The notes under the pieces are model-generated. The model was not told where the DNA came from and ran no database searches. It saw only the letters and a list, made by a program, of their open reading frames with translations. Of a DNA stretch of 64,000 nt, positions 17,841-26,220 are shown piece after piece (the first letter of the stretch is position 1; each line of letters begins with the position of its first letter). A program made the translations under genes and the position numbers. This DNA comes from Klenkia marina (lineage in GTDB: Bacteria; Actinomycetota; Actinomycetes; Mycobacteriales; Geodermatophilaceae): positions 248,001 to 312,000 of the forward strand of contig NZ_FMUH01000002.1 in NCBI RefSeq assembly GCF_900101025.1. Reading direction: 5' to 3'.

Positions 17841-18622
17841 GGGCGGGCGACCCGGCGGGTCTGGCGGGCCCGGGCGACCAGCCGGCCGCCCTCGTCGTGG
17901 ACGACGGCCTCGTCGACGCACCCGAAGTCGTCGACGAGGTCGGTCCACTGCTCCAGGCGCAGCCAGGAGCCGGCGGCCGGCGGCGTGCCGTGCAGGTGCA
18001 GGGTGAGCTCGACGGTGGGCATGACCGCGGGGGCGGTGGACACGGCGTACAGGCTGGGCGGCAGCACGTCGACCAGCAGGCCGAGCGCCACGTGGGGGTC
18101 GGGGACCGCGGCCGGTTCCCGCACGCGGAGCCAGGCGGCCAGCCGGGGGTCGGTGCCGCCGGCCAGCGGTCGGCCCGGCCCCACCGCCCGGATCTCGACG
18201 TGCTGGCTGACCGGCACGAAGTCCACCGGCAGCACCAGCGCCTCGCCGACGTCCGGGCCGTCGGGGAGCGGCTGCCCGGGCCGCGGGCCAGGGGGGCCGG
18301 GCACGGCGCCGACCAGTGCCTGGCCCACGACCCGGGCGTCGCCGCCCTGCTCGGCCTGCAGCTGCAGACTGGTGGTGCCGCCGGTGCGCCACGGATGCGC
18401 CAGCACGGTGAACTCCTGGCCGGTGTCGACCGGGCGCAGGAAGTGCGCCTGCACGGTGCGCACGGTGACCAGGGACCCGGGCCGGGCGTGCTCGGTGGTG
18501 ACCCGGTGGGCGGCCTCGGCCATGGCGCCGAGCACGAGGCCGCCCTCGAGGCCGGTGAAGGTCCGCCAGGTGCCGTCGAAGGTCCAGGTGCCCGCGGGCG
18601 TACCGGTCACGGTGCCGGTCAC
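17834..18622 (-). CDS. Thioesterase-family protein (TesB-like hot-dog)
   Basis: 262 residues with two hot-dog halves: [23 protein letters not shown] plus [18 protein letters not shown], and a second half with [17 protein letters not shown]. This fits acyl-CoA thioesterase family proteins. The GTG start (18622) is the GTGA overlap with the TetR stop, so it is coupled to that regulator. It ends with TAG inside the 3' end of the chemoreceptor gene. Likely hydrolyses an acyl-CoA; substrate unknown. Confidence 0.75.
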   Translation of the reverse strand: MTGTVTGTPAGTWTFDGTWRTFTGLEGGLVLGAMAEAAHRVTTEHARPGSLVTVRTVQAHFLRPVDTGQEFTVLAHPWRTGGTTSLQLQAEQGGDARVVGQALVGAVPGPPGPRPGQPLPDGPDVGEALVLPVDFVPVSQHVEIRAVGPGRPLAGGTDPRLAAWLRVREPAAVPDPHVALGLLVDVLPPSLYAVSTAPAVMPTVELTLHLHGTPPAAGSWLRLEQWTDLVDDFGCVDEAVVHDEGGRLVARARQTRRVARPQ

Positions 18623-19185
18623 GACGGGTCCGCCAACCGCTCGCGGGCCGCGGCGAGGAACCGTTCGGAGACCGGGTCGCCGGCCGTGGCCCGGGCCAGC
18701 AGCACGGCGCCGACCATGGTGGCCAGGTCGGCGAGGGCCGCGGGCTCGTCGTCGCCCCGCAGCGAGCTCAGGGTGCCCACCATCTCGCGGACGCCGTCGA
18801 CGTACCGGTCGCGCACGGCGTCGGCCACACCCGGACGACCGACGTCGGTGGCCAGCGCGGCCGTCGGGCAGCCCCGGCCGGGGTGGTCGCGGTGGGCGGT
18901 GGAGAGGTAGGTGTCGAGGAACCGGTCGCGGGCCGTGGTCGGGTCCTCGGCGACGAGACCGGCCAGCCGGTCGGCCCGGGTGCGGATCGCGGCGTCCTCG
19001 GCCTGGGCGAGCAGGTCGTCCTTGGAGTCGAAGTGCTTGTAGAACCCGCCGGGGGTCAGCCCGGCCGCCGCCATGACGCCGGGCACGGTCACGCCGTCGG
19101 GCCCGTGCTCGCGCACCAGGCGGGCGGCCTCGGTGAGGATCCGCTCGTGGTGGACCTCGCGCTGCTCCCGTGACGCCCTGGGCAC
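18619..19185 (-). CDS. TetR/AcrR family regulator
   Basis: 188 residues. The N-terminal HTH is clear (ERILTEAARLVREHGPDGVTVPGVMAAAGLTPGGFYKHF in pieces), with a helical ligand domain containing GRGCPTAALATDVGR, the TetR_C branch typical of acyl or aldehyde sensing repressors. The GTG start at 19185 has GGGAGG 5 nt upstream. The thioesterase gene is coupled behind it and an MFS exporter is divergent, so it probably represses both from the operator at 19204. Confidence 0.85.
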   Translation of the reverse strand: MPRASREQREVHHERILTEAARLVREHGPDGVTVPGVMAAAGLTPGGFYKHFDSKDDLLAQAEDAAIRTRADRLAGLVAEDPTTARDRFLDTYLSTAHRDHPGRGCPTAALATDVGRPGVADAVRDRYVDGVREMVGTLSSLRGDDEPAALADLATMVGAVLLARATAGDPVSERFLAAARERLADPS

Positions 19186-19203
19186 CGGGTACCTCCCGCT
19201 CGA

Positions 19204-19225
19204 ATAGATTGTGTGCTAACTCTAT
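19204..19225. promoter_or_regulatory. Operator/promoter between TetR and MFS genes
   Basis: ATAGA (19204-19208) and TCTAT (19221-19225) form an inverted repeat in an AT-rich patch of an otherwise GC-rich region. It lies between the divergent TetR and MFS starts and ends 3 bp before the MFS ATG. The MFS gene has no visible Shine-Dalgarno, so the mRNA may be leaderless or nearly so, which would place the -10 inside this dyad. Confidence 0.55.
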
Positions 19226-19228
19226 CGC

Positions 19229-20617
19229 ATGACCACCACGGCGGAGGCCCCGCCCACCGATCGCCAGCTGCGGGTGCTGCTCGCGGTGGTGTCCGCCGCG
19301 ACCTTCCTGGCGTCGCTGGACCTGTTCATCGTCAACATCGCCTTCCCCTCGCTCCAGGCGGCGTACCCGGCCGCCGGGTCGTCGCTGGCCTGGGTGCTGA
19401 ACGGCTACACGATCACCTTCGCCGCTCTGCTGGCCCCGGCGGGCCGGCTGGCCGACCGGTACGGCCGCAAGCGGGTGTTCCTCGCCGGTCTGGTCGTGTT
19501 CACCGCGGCCTCGGTCGGCTGCGCAGTGGCCTGGGGCGTGTGGCCGCTGGTCGGCTTCCGGGTGCTGCAGGGCGTCGGCGGCGCCATGGTCACCGGCACG
19601 TCGCTGGCCCTGCTGCTGCACGCCTTCCCGCCGGCCCGCCGCGGCCCGGCGATCGCGATCTGGGCCGCCGTGGGCGCGGTGGCCGCCGCTCTGGGCCCGC
19701 CGCTGGGCGGCCTGCTGGTCGAGCTGAGCTGGCGGTGGGTGTTCCTGGTCAACGTGCCGGTCGGGGTGCTGGCGGTCGTGGTGGGCCTGTCGGCGATCAC
19801 CGAGTCGCGCAACGAGGGCGAGCTGCGGCGCACCGACCTGCTGGGCACGGCGCTGCTGGTGGCCGGGGTCGCGGTGCTCTCCTACGGCCTGGTCGAGGCG
19901 CCCGAGCGGGGCTGGGGCAGCCGCAGCACCGTGCTCGTGCTGGTCGGCGGCGTGGTGCTGCTCGTGCTCGCGGTGCTGCGGTCGGCCACGGTCGGCGAGC
20001 GACGAGAGCCCGCCCTCGCCCTGGCGTTGTTCCGGGTGCCCGGGTTCGCGCTGGCCTCGCTGGCCGCGGCGCTGTTCTTCGCCGGCTTCGGGGCGATGCT
20101 GCTGCACAACGTGTTCTGGCTGACCGAGGGCTGGGGCATGTCGGTGGTCGCCGCCGGCGTCGCGCTGACCCCGGGCCCGGTGGTGGCCGCGCTGAGCGCC
20201 GTCCCCGGTGGCCGGCTCGGGCGCCGGATCGGGCCGGGCAACGCCGCCGCCCTCGGCGGGCTGAGCTTCGCCCTCGGGTCGCTCTGGTGGGTCTGGCTGG
20301 TCACGGCCACGCCGGACTACGCCGTGGCCTTCCTGCCCGGGCAGCTGCTCACCGGCCTGGGGGTGGGGCTCTCGATCGCCAACCTGTCGACGGCGGCGTC
20401 GGCGTCGCTGCCGCCGGCGCAGGTGGCCACCGGGACGGCGACCTTCACCGCGGCGCGGCAGCTTGGCGCCACGTTCGGGGTGGCGCTGCTGCTGGCCGTC
20501 GTCCCGCTCGACGCAGCCCAGGGCGTGGACGTCGCCGACCGGGGCTGGTGGCTCAGCATCGGGCTGGCCGCCGCGGCCGGGCTCACCGGTGCCGTGCTGG
20601 GCCGCCGCACCCGCTGA
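19229..20617 (+). CDS. MFS transporter (EmrB/QacA-like drug efflux type)
   Basis: 462 residues with about 12-14 hydrophobic helices. Family motifs: motif A LADRYGRKRVF after TM2, WVLNGYTITFAALLAPAGRL in the first helices, GFRVLQGVGGAM and GPPLGG. LDLFIVNIAFP in TM1 is the antiporter motif D1-like sequence. It is a proton-driven exporter of a small hydrophobic compound. Divergent from TetR plus thioesterase, a common self-regulated efflux arrangement. Confidence 0.85.
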   Translation: MTTTAEAPPTDRQLRVLLAVVSAATFLASLDLFIVNIAFPSLQAAYPAAGSSLAWVLNGYTITFAALLAPAGRLADRYGRKRVFLAGLVVFTAASVGCAVAWGVWPLVGFRVLQGVGGAMVTGTSLALLLHAFPPARRGPAIAIWAAVGAVAAALGPPLGGLLVELSWRWVFLVNVPVGVLAVVVGLSAITESRNEGELRRTDLLGTALLVAGVAVLSYGLVEAPERGWGSRSTVLVLVGGVVLLVLAVLRSATVGERREPALALALFRVPGFALASLAAALFFAGFGAMLLHNVFWLTEGWGMSVVAAGVALTPGPVVAALSAVPGGRLGRRIGPGNAAALGGLSFALGSLWWVWLVTATPDYAVAFLPGQLLTGLGVGLSIANLSTAASASLPPAQVATGTATFTAARQLGATFGVALLLAVVPLDAAQGVDVADRGWWLSIGLAAAAGLTGAVLGRRTR

Positions 20618-20634
20618 CCTCGGACGGCCGCGCC

Positions 20635-21519
20635 TCAGACGGCGAAGCGGGCCTCGTCCTCGCGGATCTCGGGCAGGCCGATGGTCTCCAGGAACCCGCC
20701 GAAGTCGCCCATCGGCGCGCCCGCGGTCGAGGAGGTCTGCTTGAGCGTCGAGAGCGCGGTCTGCATGGCGTGGGTGGCGGCCAGCAGGGTGCTGATCGGG
20801 AAGAGCACGAGCGAGAAGCCCAGCTCGGCGACGGTGTCCATGGTCAGGCCCTCGGTCTGGCCGCCCTCGACCCAGTTGAAGAGCAGGTGGTGGCCCTTGA
20901 GCTCGGTGGCGACCAGCTCGACGTCCTCGGCGGTGCGGGGGGCCTCGACGAACAGGACGTCGGCTCCGGCGTCGGCGAACCGCAGCGCGCGATCGATCGC
21001 GGCCCGGGTGCCCTCGACCTGGGCGACGTCGGTGCGGGCGATGACCACGAGGTCGGGGTCGGTGCGGGCGGCGACGGCGGCGCGCACCTTGGCGACGGCC
21101 TCGTCGGTGTCGACGACCGCCTTGCCGCTCATGTGCCCGCAGCGCTTGGGGGAGACCTGGTCCTCCAGCTGCAGGCCGGCGACGCCGGCCTGCTCGTACT
21201 CGCGCACGGTGCGGACGACGTTGAGCGCGTTGCCGTAGCCGGTGTCGGCGTCGGCGATGAGCGGGACCTCGACCGCCTGGGCCATGCGCCGGGCGTTGTC
21301 GGTCATCTCCGCGCCGCCGAGCAGCCCGATGTCGGGGCGGCCCAGCAGCGAGGCCGACGTCCCGAAGCCGGTCATGTAGACGACGTCGAAACCGGCCTGC
21401 TGCACCAGCCGAGCGCTCAGGGCGTCGTAGGCACCCGGCGCGATCAGTGGACCCGGGGCCGCGAGCAGCTCGCGCAGGCGGGCGCGCGGGTTGGTGCGGG
21501 GGGTGACGAACGAGGTCAC
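20635..21519 (-). CDS. Isocitrate lyase / PEP mutase superfamily lyase
   Basis: 294 residues, a TIM barrel of the 2-methylisocitrate lyase / dimethylmalate lyase / oxaloacetase branch. Motifs: IAPGAYDALSARL, YMTGFGTSASLLG, metal-site ADADTGYGNALN, GLQLEDQVSPKRCGH (catalytic loop KRCGH) and ARTDV. GTG 21519 has GGAAGG 5 nt upstream. The KRCGH loop indicates a C-C bond lyase (isocitrate or methylisocitrate type) rather than PEP mutase. It is the last gene of the RutA cluster but is separated from rutA by a strong hairpin. A likely job is cleaving a 2-hydroxy or 2-methyl diacid or triacid to pyruvate, succinate or propionate; this is inferred. Confidence 0.8.
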   Translation of the reverse strand: MTSFVTPRTNPRARLRELLAAPGPLIAPGAYDALSARLVQQAGFDVVYMTGFGTSASLLGRPDIGLLGGAEMTDNARRMAQAVEVPLIADADTGYGNALNVVRTVREYEQAGVAGLQLEDQVSPKRCGHMSGKAVVDTDEAVAKVRAAVAARTDPDLVVIARTDVAQVEGTRAAIDRALRFADAGADVLFVEAPRTAEDVELVATELKGHHLLFNWVEGGQTEGLTMDTVAELGFSLVLFPISTLLAATHAMQTALSTLKQTSSTAGAPMGDFGGFLETIGLPEIREDEARFAV

Positions 21520-21540
21520 GGGGGTCCTTCCAGGAGGTGG

Positions 21541-21581
21541 GCCGGCGGGGCTCCGCACGGGGGAACGGGAGCCCCGCCGGC
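21541..21581. terminator. 14-bp hairpin between rutA and the lyase gene
   Basis: GCCGGCGGGGCTCC (21541-21554), 13-nt loop, GGAGCCCCGCCGGC (21568-21581), fully paired. It lies 5 bp after the rutA stop on the minus strand. It may end the main transcript or reduce expression of the downstream lyase. Confidence 0.7.
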
Positions 21582-21585
21582 GGCA

Positions 21586-22638
21586 TCAGCCGAGCAGGGG
21601 CTTGACCTTCTCGCCGAAGGTCTTCACGCCCTTCTCGAAGTCGTCGAAGGTGAACATCATCCCCTTGACCCCGGGCATCTTGGCGACCTCGTCGATCTGC
21701 CGGGCGACGGTCTCGGGCGAGCCGACGAGGGTGGCCATGTTGAAGTTGACCGCCCCCTCGGGCAGGTTGATCGTCCGCGCGGTGCCGCCGGAGTCGGCCG
21801 AGGTGTCCTTGGAGCCCTCGTCGTTCATGTAGCCGAGCGCGGCCAGGTCAGCACCGTCGTGGTAGCTCTTCCACTTGGCCTGGGCCTCCTCGTCGGTGTC
21901 GGCGATGATCGCCATGAACAGCGGCAGCGAGCCGACGTCCCGGCCGCTCTTCGCCGCCGCGGCGGCCAGCTTCTCGGTGGGCTCGCGGTAGGTCTCGGGG
22001 GTGTTGATGCCCGGGGAGAGGATGAAGTTGTAGTCGCCGTGCTCGGCGCAGAACCGCATGCCGCGCTCGCTCTGGCCGGCGCAGACGATGTCGATGGGGG
22101 CGCTGGGCTGCGGCGAGAGCTTGCAGTCGGTCATCTGGAAGTACTTCCCGTCCAGGTCGCACGTGCCGGTCTCCCACAGCGCGCGCAGCACCTGCACGTA
22201 CTCGGTGGAGTAGTCGTAGCGCTCGCCGAAGTACTGGTCGCCGGGCCACAGGCCCATCTGCGAGTACTCACCCGACGCCCAGCCCGACACGATGTTGACG
22301 CCGAACCGGCCCGGCGCGATCGAGTCGATGGTGGTGGCCATGCGGGCCACGAGGGCCGGCGGCAGGGTGAGGACGGCGGTCGACGCGTAGAGCTTGATCT
22401 TCTCGGTGACGGCGGCGAGGCCGGCCATGAGGGTGAACGACTCGAGGTTGTGGTCCCAGAACTCGGTCTTCCCGCCGAACCCGCGCAGCTTGATCATCGA
22501 CAGCGCGAAGGCGAAGTCCTGCGCCTCGGCCTCCTGCACGATGCGCTTGTTGAGCTCGAAGCTCGGCATGTACTGCGGAGCGTTCTCGCTGATCAACCAG
22601 CCGTTGTTGCCGATCGGGATGAAGACGCCGAAGTCCAT
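21586..22638 (-). CDS. rutA: RutA-type pyrimidine monooxygenase (LLM-class flavin-dependent)
   Basis: 350 residues. The sequence follows RutA very closely from the start ([20 protein letters not shown], then [75 protein letters not shown]). Known RutA uses FMNH2 and O2 to split the N3-C4 amide of uracil, giving ureidoacrylate. ATG 22638 has AGGAG 6 nt upstream. Unlike the classic rut operon, no RutC-F homologue is present; instead a RutB-like hydrolase, a WrbA-like flavodoxin and a MmgE/PrpD protein flank it. The substrate may therefore be uracil, thymine or another cyclic amide. Reduced flavin must come from an unlinked reductase or from the flavodoxin. Confidence 0.88.
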   Translation of the reverse strand: MDFGVFIPIGNNGWLISENAPQYMPSFELNKRIVQEAEAQDFAFALSMIKLRGFGGKTEFWDHNLESFTLMAGLAAVTEKIKLYASTAVLTLPPALVARMATTIDSIAPGRFGVNIVSGWASGEYSQMGLWPGDQYFGERYDYSTEYVQVLRALWETGTCDLDGKYFQMTDCKLSPQPSAPIDIVCAGQSERGMRFCAEHGDYNFILSPGINTPETYREPTEKLAAAAAKSGRDVGSLPLFMAIIADTDEEAQAKWKSYHDGADLAALGYMNDEGSKDTSADSGGTARTINLPEGAVNFNMATLVGSPETVARQIDEVAKMPGVKGMMFTFDDFEKGVKTFGEKVKPLLG

Positions 22639-22694
22639 GCCTGCTCCTGTGTCTGGAAGGGTTTCCGGCGTCGTTGCCGGGGGTCTGGAGGGGG

Positions 22695-24065
22695 TCAGCC
22701 GGCGGCGCAGGCCTCGGCGAAGTCGCGGGCGGAGCCGCCGTCCCCGAGGGACAGCACGGCGTCGAGCACCCGCTCGGTGGTGGCCTCGTCGGCGACCGGG
22801 GCCATCGACTCCCGGTACTTGGCGACGACGTCGGCGTCGGTGAGCGGGCGGTCGGCATGGCCGCGGTTGACCTGCTCGCGGTGGGTGAGCACCCGGCCGT
22901 CGGTGGTGGTGATCTGCACCCAGCCGGAGTAGGCCTGCGGGAAGGCGCTCTCGTCGTCGGGCACGACCTCGACCTTGCGAGCCAGGGCGAGCACCTCGGG
23001 GTCGCGCAGCGCGTCGTCCGAGAGCTCGGCGAGGGTGAACCGGCCGCGGGCCAGTGCGGTGGAGACGATGTAGGGCAGTGAGAACTTGGCGTCGTACTCG
23101 TCGCGGGGTTCCCACTTGGCGGCGGCGGGCTCGCAGACGACCTTGCCGGGGGTGGGGTGGATCGCGCACCGGACGGCGGCGACGTCGGCGGCGGTGAGGC
23201 CGTGCTCGGCGCGCAGCAGCAGGACGGCGTCGGCGAAGGCGTGCGCGAAGTGGCACACCGGGTAGGGCTTGACCGCCGTCTCGGGGGTCTCCCAGCGCTC
23301 GCCGAGGCCGTCGGCGACCAGCTCGGGGTGGGCGTCGCGGCCCTGCAGGTGAGTGGTGAACAGGCCGAACCGGCCCTCGTAGACGGCCTCGGGCCCGGTC
23401 CAGCCGGCACGCGCGAACGTCGCGGCGGTGATGCCGCTCTGCGCGGCCCAGCCGGGGTGCAGCCGCTTGGTCCACGAGCCGTCCTCGAGGAACTCGAGCA
23501 GCCCGGCGGCCATCGAGCCGACGACGCCCTGCGCGGCGACGAGCTGGTCGGCGTCGAGGCCCATGACCTTGCCGGCGGCGACGGCCGAGCCGAAGGCGCC
23601 GGCGACGGCGGTGGGGTGGAAGCCCAGGTCGTGGAAGTGGCCGGCGCCGGCCAGGCCGACCCGGGCGCTGACCTCGACGCCGAGCAGGTAGCCCAGCAGC
23701 AGGTCCTTCGTCGACGCGTCGGTCGCGACCGCGGCGCTGATGGCGGCGGGCAGGGCGGCGGCGGAGACGTGGGTGACGGCGCCGATGTGGGTGTCGTCGA
23801 AGTCCAGGCCGTGCACGAGCACGCCGTTGAGGACGGCGGCGTCGCGCGCGGGCAGCCGGGTCTTCGTGCCCAGCACGGGGACGTCGCCGGTGCCGAAGGT
23901 GGACAGGGCATCGGCGGCGACGTCGGCGAACGGGTGCGCGGACGAGGCGAAGGCCAGGCCCACGGCGTCGAGCACGAGGTGGCGGGCGCGGTCCAGCACG
24001 GGGGCGGGGACGTCGTCCCAGGTGGTGCGGGCGACGACGTCGGCGACCTGTCGGGCGATGCTCAT
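22695..24065 (-). CDS. MmgE/PrpD family protein
   Basis: 456 residues, full length. The family fold is shown by [73 protein letters not shown] and [15 protein letters not shown]. Members include 2-methylcitrate dehydratase, cis-aconitate decarboxylase and iminodisuccinate epimerase. ATG 24065 has a strong AGGAGGGGAG 6 nt upstream. It is 56 bp upstream of rutA on the same strand, with an operator-like site in its own promoter (24096). The product or substrate is most likely a branched di- or tricarboxylate; choosing among the known activities is not possible by eye. Confidence 0.85.
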   Translation of the reverse strand: MSIARQVADVVARTTWDDVPAPVLDRARHLVLDAVGLAFASSAHPFADVAADALSTFGTGDVPVLGTKTRLPARDAAVLNGVLVHGLDFDDTHIGAVTHVSAAALPAAISAAVATDASTKDLLLGYLLGVEVSARVGLAGAGHFHDLGFHPTAVAGAFGSAVAAGKVMGLDADQLVAAQGVVGSMAAGLLEFLEDGSWTKRLHPGWAAQSGITAATFARAGWTGPEAVYEGRFGLFTTHLQGRDAHPELVADGLGERWETPETAVKPYPVCHFAHAFADAVLLLRAEHGLTAADVAAVRCAIHPTPGKVVCEPAAAKWEPRDEYDAKFSLPYIVSTALARGRFTLAELSDDALRDPEVLALARKVEVVPDDESAFPQAYSGWVQITTTDGRVLTHREQVNRGHADRPLTDADVVAKYRESMAPVADEATTERVLDAVLSLGDGGSARDFAEACAAG

Positions 24066-24095
24066 GGTGACTCCCCTCCTGTGATCGCGACCATA

Positions 24096-24104
24096 TGTCA
24101 GACG
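24096..24104. promoter_or_regulatory. GTCAGAC-type operator, site 1 (upstream of mmgE/prpD)
   Basis: TGTCAGACG in an AT-rich patch (ATATGTCAGACGTTTA, 24093-24108), 31 bp upstream of the mmgE start. GTC-A-GAC is a dyad of the FCD GntR type (T-N-GTC-N-GAC-N-A). Matching cores occur at 25336 and 38060. Confidence 0.5.
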
Positions 24105-24105
24105 T

Positions 24106-24711
24106 TTACCGGGCGGAAGTCCCCAGCGCGCGGAACCAGGCGGCCCCGTCGGGCACGACGTCGGCGTAGCGGGCGTCGAGGTCGACCAGCGCGGCGTCGT
24201 GGATGGCCGGCGAGCGGTCGGCGACGGCGTCGGCCAGGACGACGGGGGCGTAGTCGAGCGAGGCGGCGTCGACGACGGTGGCCCGCACGCAGCCGGCGGT
24301 GGTGAACCCGGCGACGGCGAGGGTGTGCACGTCGAGGTCGTGCAGCAGGTCGTCGAGCTCGGTGCGGACGAAGCCCGAGGCACGCTTCTTGGTGACGACG
24401 TGCTCGCCGTCGGCGTAGCCGACGCGGGGGTCGAACTCCGACAGCTCGGCGCCGGGGCGCAGCTGCTTCAGTGCGGGGGCCTTCGCGGTCCAGACCGGGC
24501 CGAGCTCGGCGTCGTCGTCGAAGAGGACCCGCAGCCAGACGACGGGCACGCCCAGGGCCCTGGCTGCCGCCGCTGCTCGACCGCAGGCCTTCGCGGCCTC
24601 GTCGACGGCGGGGTCCAGCGTGAAGAGGTTCTGGCAGTCGACCAGGACCAGGCCGGGGCGCTCGGTGGTGTCCAGCCGGCCGATGCCGACCCGGACGGGC
24701 TCGGCGGTCAT
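24106..24711 (-). CDS. Isochorismatase-family cysteine hydrolase (RutB-like position)
   Basis: 201 residues. The catalytic triad of the family is visible: Asp in LVLVDCQNLFT, Lys in VVTKKRASGF, and Cys in VAGFTTAGCVRATVVDA. Members hydrolyse amides and carbamoyl groups (RutB: ureidoacrylate; others: N-carbamoylsarcosine, nicotinamide). ATG 24711 forms an ATGA overlap with the flavodoxin stop, so the two are coupled. Next to a RutA homologue, hydrolysis of the ring-opened ureido or amide product is the natural assignment, but it is inferred. Confidence 0.8.
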   Translation of the reverse strand: MTAEPVRVGIGRLDTTERPGLVLVDCQNLFTLDPAVDEAAKACGRAAAAARALGVPVVWLRVLFDDDAELGPVWTAKAPALKQLRPGAELSEFDPRVGYADGEHVVTKKRASGFVRTELDDLLHDLDVHTLAVAGFTTAGCVRATVVDAASLDYAPVVLADAVADRSPAIHDAALVDLDARYADVVPDGAAWFRALGTSAR

Positions 24712-25322
24712 CCCTCGACCTCCGTGGCGACGAGCCCGGCGAACTTGGCGAGGCGGGCGCCCTGGAGGCGGCAGGCCTCGATCGCGACGTCGTCGGGGGC
24801 GGCGCCGGAGCGGGAGACGAACGAGCCGCCGTAGGGGTTGCCGGACTCCTTCATGAGGTGCCGCTCGCCGTAGCCGAGGGGGAGGACGAGCGAGCCCCAG
24901 TGGTAGAGCACGTTGTTCATCGCGAGGATCGTCGACTCGAGGCCGCCGTGGCCGGTGGAGGCGCTGGTGAACGCCGTCCCGACCTTGTCGGCGAGCTTGC
25001 CCTGGAACCACAGGCCGCCGGTGGTGTCGAGGAACTCCTTGAGCTGGCCCGAGGGCAGGCCGAAGCGGGTGGGGCTGCCGAGGGCGATGCCGTTGGCCCA
25101 CTCGAGGTCGTCGAGGGTGGCGGTCTCGTACTTCGCGTCGTCGACGAACGCCTGCCACTTCGGGTTGGCGGCGATGGCTTGTGCCGGTGCCAGCTCGGGG
25201 ACGATGCGCAGCCGCACCTCCGCGCCGACCTCCTCGGCGCCCCGGCCCAGGGCCTCCGCCATGGCGGCCAGGCTTCCGGTGGCGGAGTAGAAGACGACGG
25301 CGATGCGGGGGGTGGCAGGCAC
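24708..25322 (-). CDS. Flavodoxin-family NAD(P)H:quinone oxidoreductase-like protein (WrbA-like)
   Basis: 204 residues. FMN phosphate loop VVFYSATGSLAAMAEAL at the N-terminus, then GSPTRFGLPSGQLKEFLD, FTSASTGHGGLESTI and LYHWGSLVLPLGYG, the WrbA/flavodoxin_2 pattern. The start is taken as GTG 25322 (VPATPRIAVVFY). It is the first gene of the minus-strand operon and is coupled to the isochorismatase gene. It may provide reduced flavin for the RutA-like monooxygenase or reduce a quinone or peroxide formed by it. Neither role is proven by sequence. Confidence 0.8.
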   Translation of the reverse strand: MPATPRIAVVFYSATGSLAAMAEALGRGAEEVGAEVRLRIVPELAPAQAIAANPKWQAFVDDAKYETATLDDLEWANGIALGSPTRFGLPSGQLKEFLDTTGGLWFQGKLADKVGTAFTSASTGHGGLESTILAMNNVLYHWGSLVLPLGYGERHLMKESGNPYGGSFVSRSGAAPDDVAIEACRLQGARLAKFAGLVATEVEG

Positions 25323-25330
25323 GACCCCAT

Positions 25331-25348
25331 CAAAGTGTCAGACGATTG
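25331..25348. promoter_or_regulatory. GTCAGAC-type operator, site 2 (flavodoxin/GntR divergent region)
   Basis: CAAAGTGTCAGACGATTG has outer arms CAA/TTG and core GTC-A-GAC (25337-25343). It lies 9 bp before the flavodoxin start and 63 bp before the GntR start. This is the expected autoregulatory operator for the GntR protein next door. Confidence 0.55.
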
Positions 25349-25410
25349 CGGTCGTCAACGCCTGCGGTGTCAACTCCGTGTGAACCCGTTCCGCTGGCAG
25401 ACTGCGCAGC

Positions 25411-26115
25411 GTGACCGGGCCCGCGTACGCCGTGCTGGCCGGGTCGCTGCGTGCCCGGATCGTGAGCGGCGAGCTGGCGCCCGGGCAGCGGTTGCCCAAC
25501 GAGCAGGAGCTGTCGGTCGAGTTCGGCGTGGGCCGCTCGACGGTGCGCGAGGCGTTGCGGGCGCTGGCGTCGCAGGACCTGATCCAGACGACGCGCGGGG
25601 TGTCGGGGGGCAGCTTCGTGAGCGTGCCGACCGTCAGGCACCTGTCGGCGCACCTGGAGACCGGGGTGGCGCTGATGGCGGCGGCCGAGCGGGTGACGGT
25701 CGGGCAGCTGATGGCGTTGCGTCACCTGCTGGAGGTGCCCGCGGCCGGGGAGGCTGCGAAGCACCGGACCGACGAGCAGCTGGAGGACCTGCGCCGGGCC
25801 GAGTTCGACCCGGCCGTGGCGGTGGGGGAGGCGACCTACGCGGCGAACCAGGACTTCCACCTGGTGCTGCTGCGGGCCACCGGGAACCCGCTGCTGGAGG
25901 TGATCACCGCGCCGCTGTTCCGGGTGCTGGCCACGCGCTTCGGGCGGGACCATGCGCCGGACGGGTTCTGGTCGTGCGTGGCCGACGACCACGCGGAGCT
26001 GCACGACCTGGTTGCGGCGCGGGACGCCGATGGCGCGGTGACCGCCATGCGGCGGCACCTGGACCACCTGACCGGCGCCTACCAGCAGATGGACCGCCTC
26101 AGCCGTGCTCGATGA
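25411..26115 (+). CDS. GntR family regulator, FadR/FCD type
   Basis: 234 residues. The winged HTH is at the N-terminus (SLRARIVSGELAPGQRLPNE, VGRSTVREALRALASQDLI) and an FCD domain follows, with DFHLVLLRATGNPLL and a metal-site histidine pattern (N..FH, DDHAELH, RRHLDHL). The GTG start follows an AT-poor promoter. Divergent from the flavodoxin-RutB-MmgE-RutA operon, so it probably represses that cluster, with the ligand being a pathway acid. The shared core GTC-A-GAC at three promoters supports this. Confidence 0.85.
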   Translation: MTGPAYAVLAGSLRARIVSGELAPGQRLPNEQELSVEFGVGRSTVREALRALASQDLIQTTRGVSGGSFVSVPTVRHLSAHLETGVALMAAAERVTVGQLMALRHLLEVPAAGEAAKHRTDEQLEDLRRAEFDPAVAVGEATYAANQDFHLVLLRATGNPLLEVITAPLFRVLATRFGRDHAPDGFWSCVADDHAELHDLVAARDADGAVTAMRRHLDHLTGAYQQMDRLSRAR

Positions 26116-26182
26116 CTCGCCGCCCGGCTCGGAGTGATGACGTAGGGGCGTGCGCTTTTCAAGCGAGGAAATCTGACGGGGG

Positions 26183-26213
26183 TCGACAATCTTTGCTGGT
26201 GAAGCCCTATTAT
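26183..26213 (+). promoter_or_regulatory. Promoter of the AAA-TOPRIM gene, leaderless type
   Basis: A -10 hexamer TATTAT at 26208-26213 is followed by 7 bp and then the GTG at 26221. Upstream TCGACA (26183-26188) is a near-consensus -35 with 19-bp spacing. No Shine-Dalgarno precedes the GTG, so the mRNA is probably leaderless. Confidence 0.5.
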
Positions 26214-26220
26214 CTCCAGC

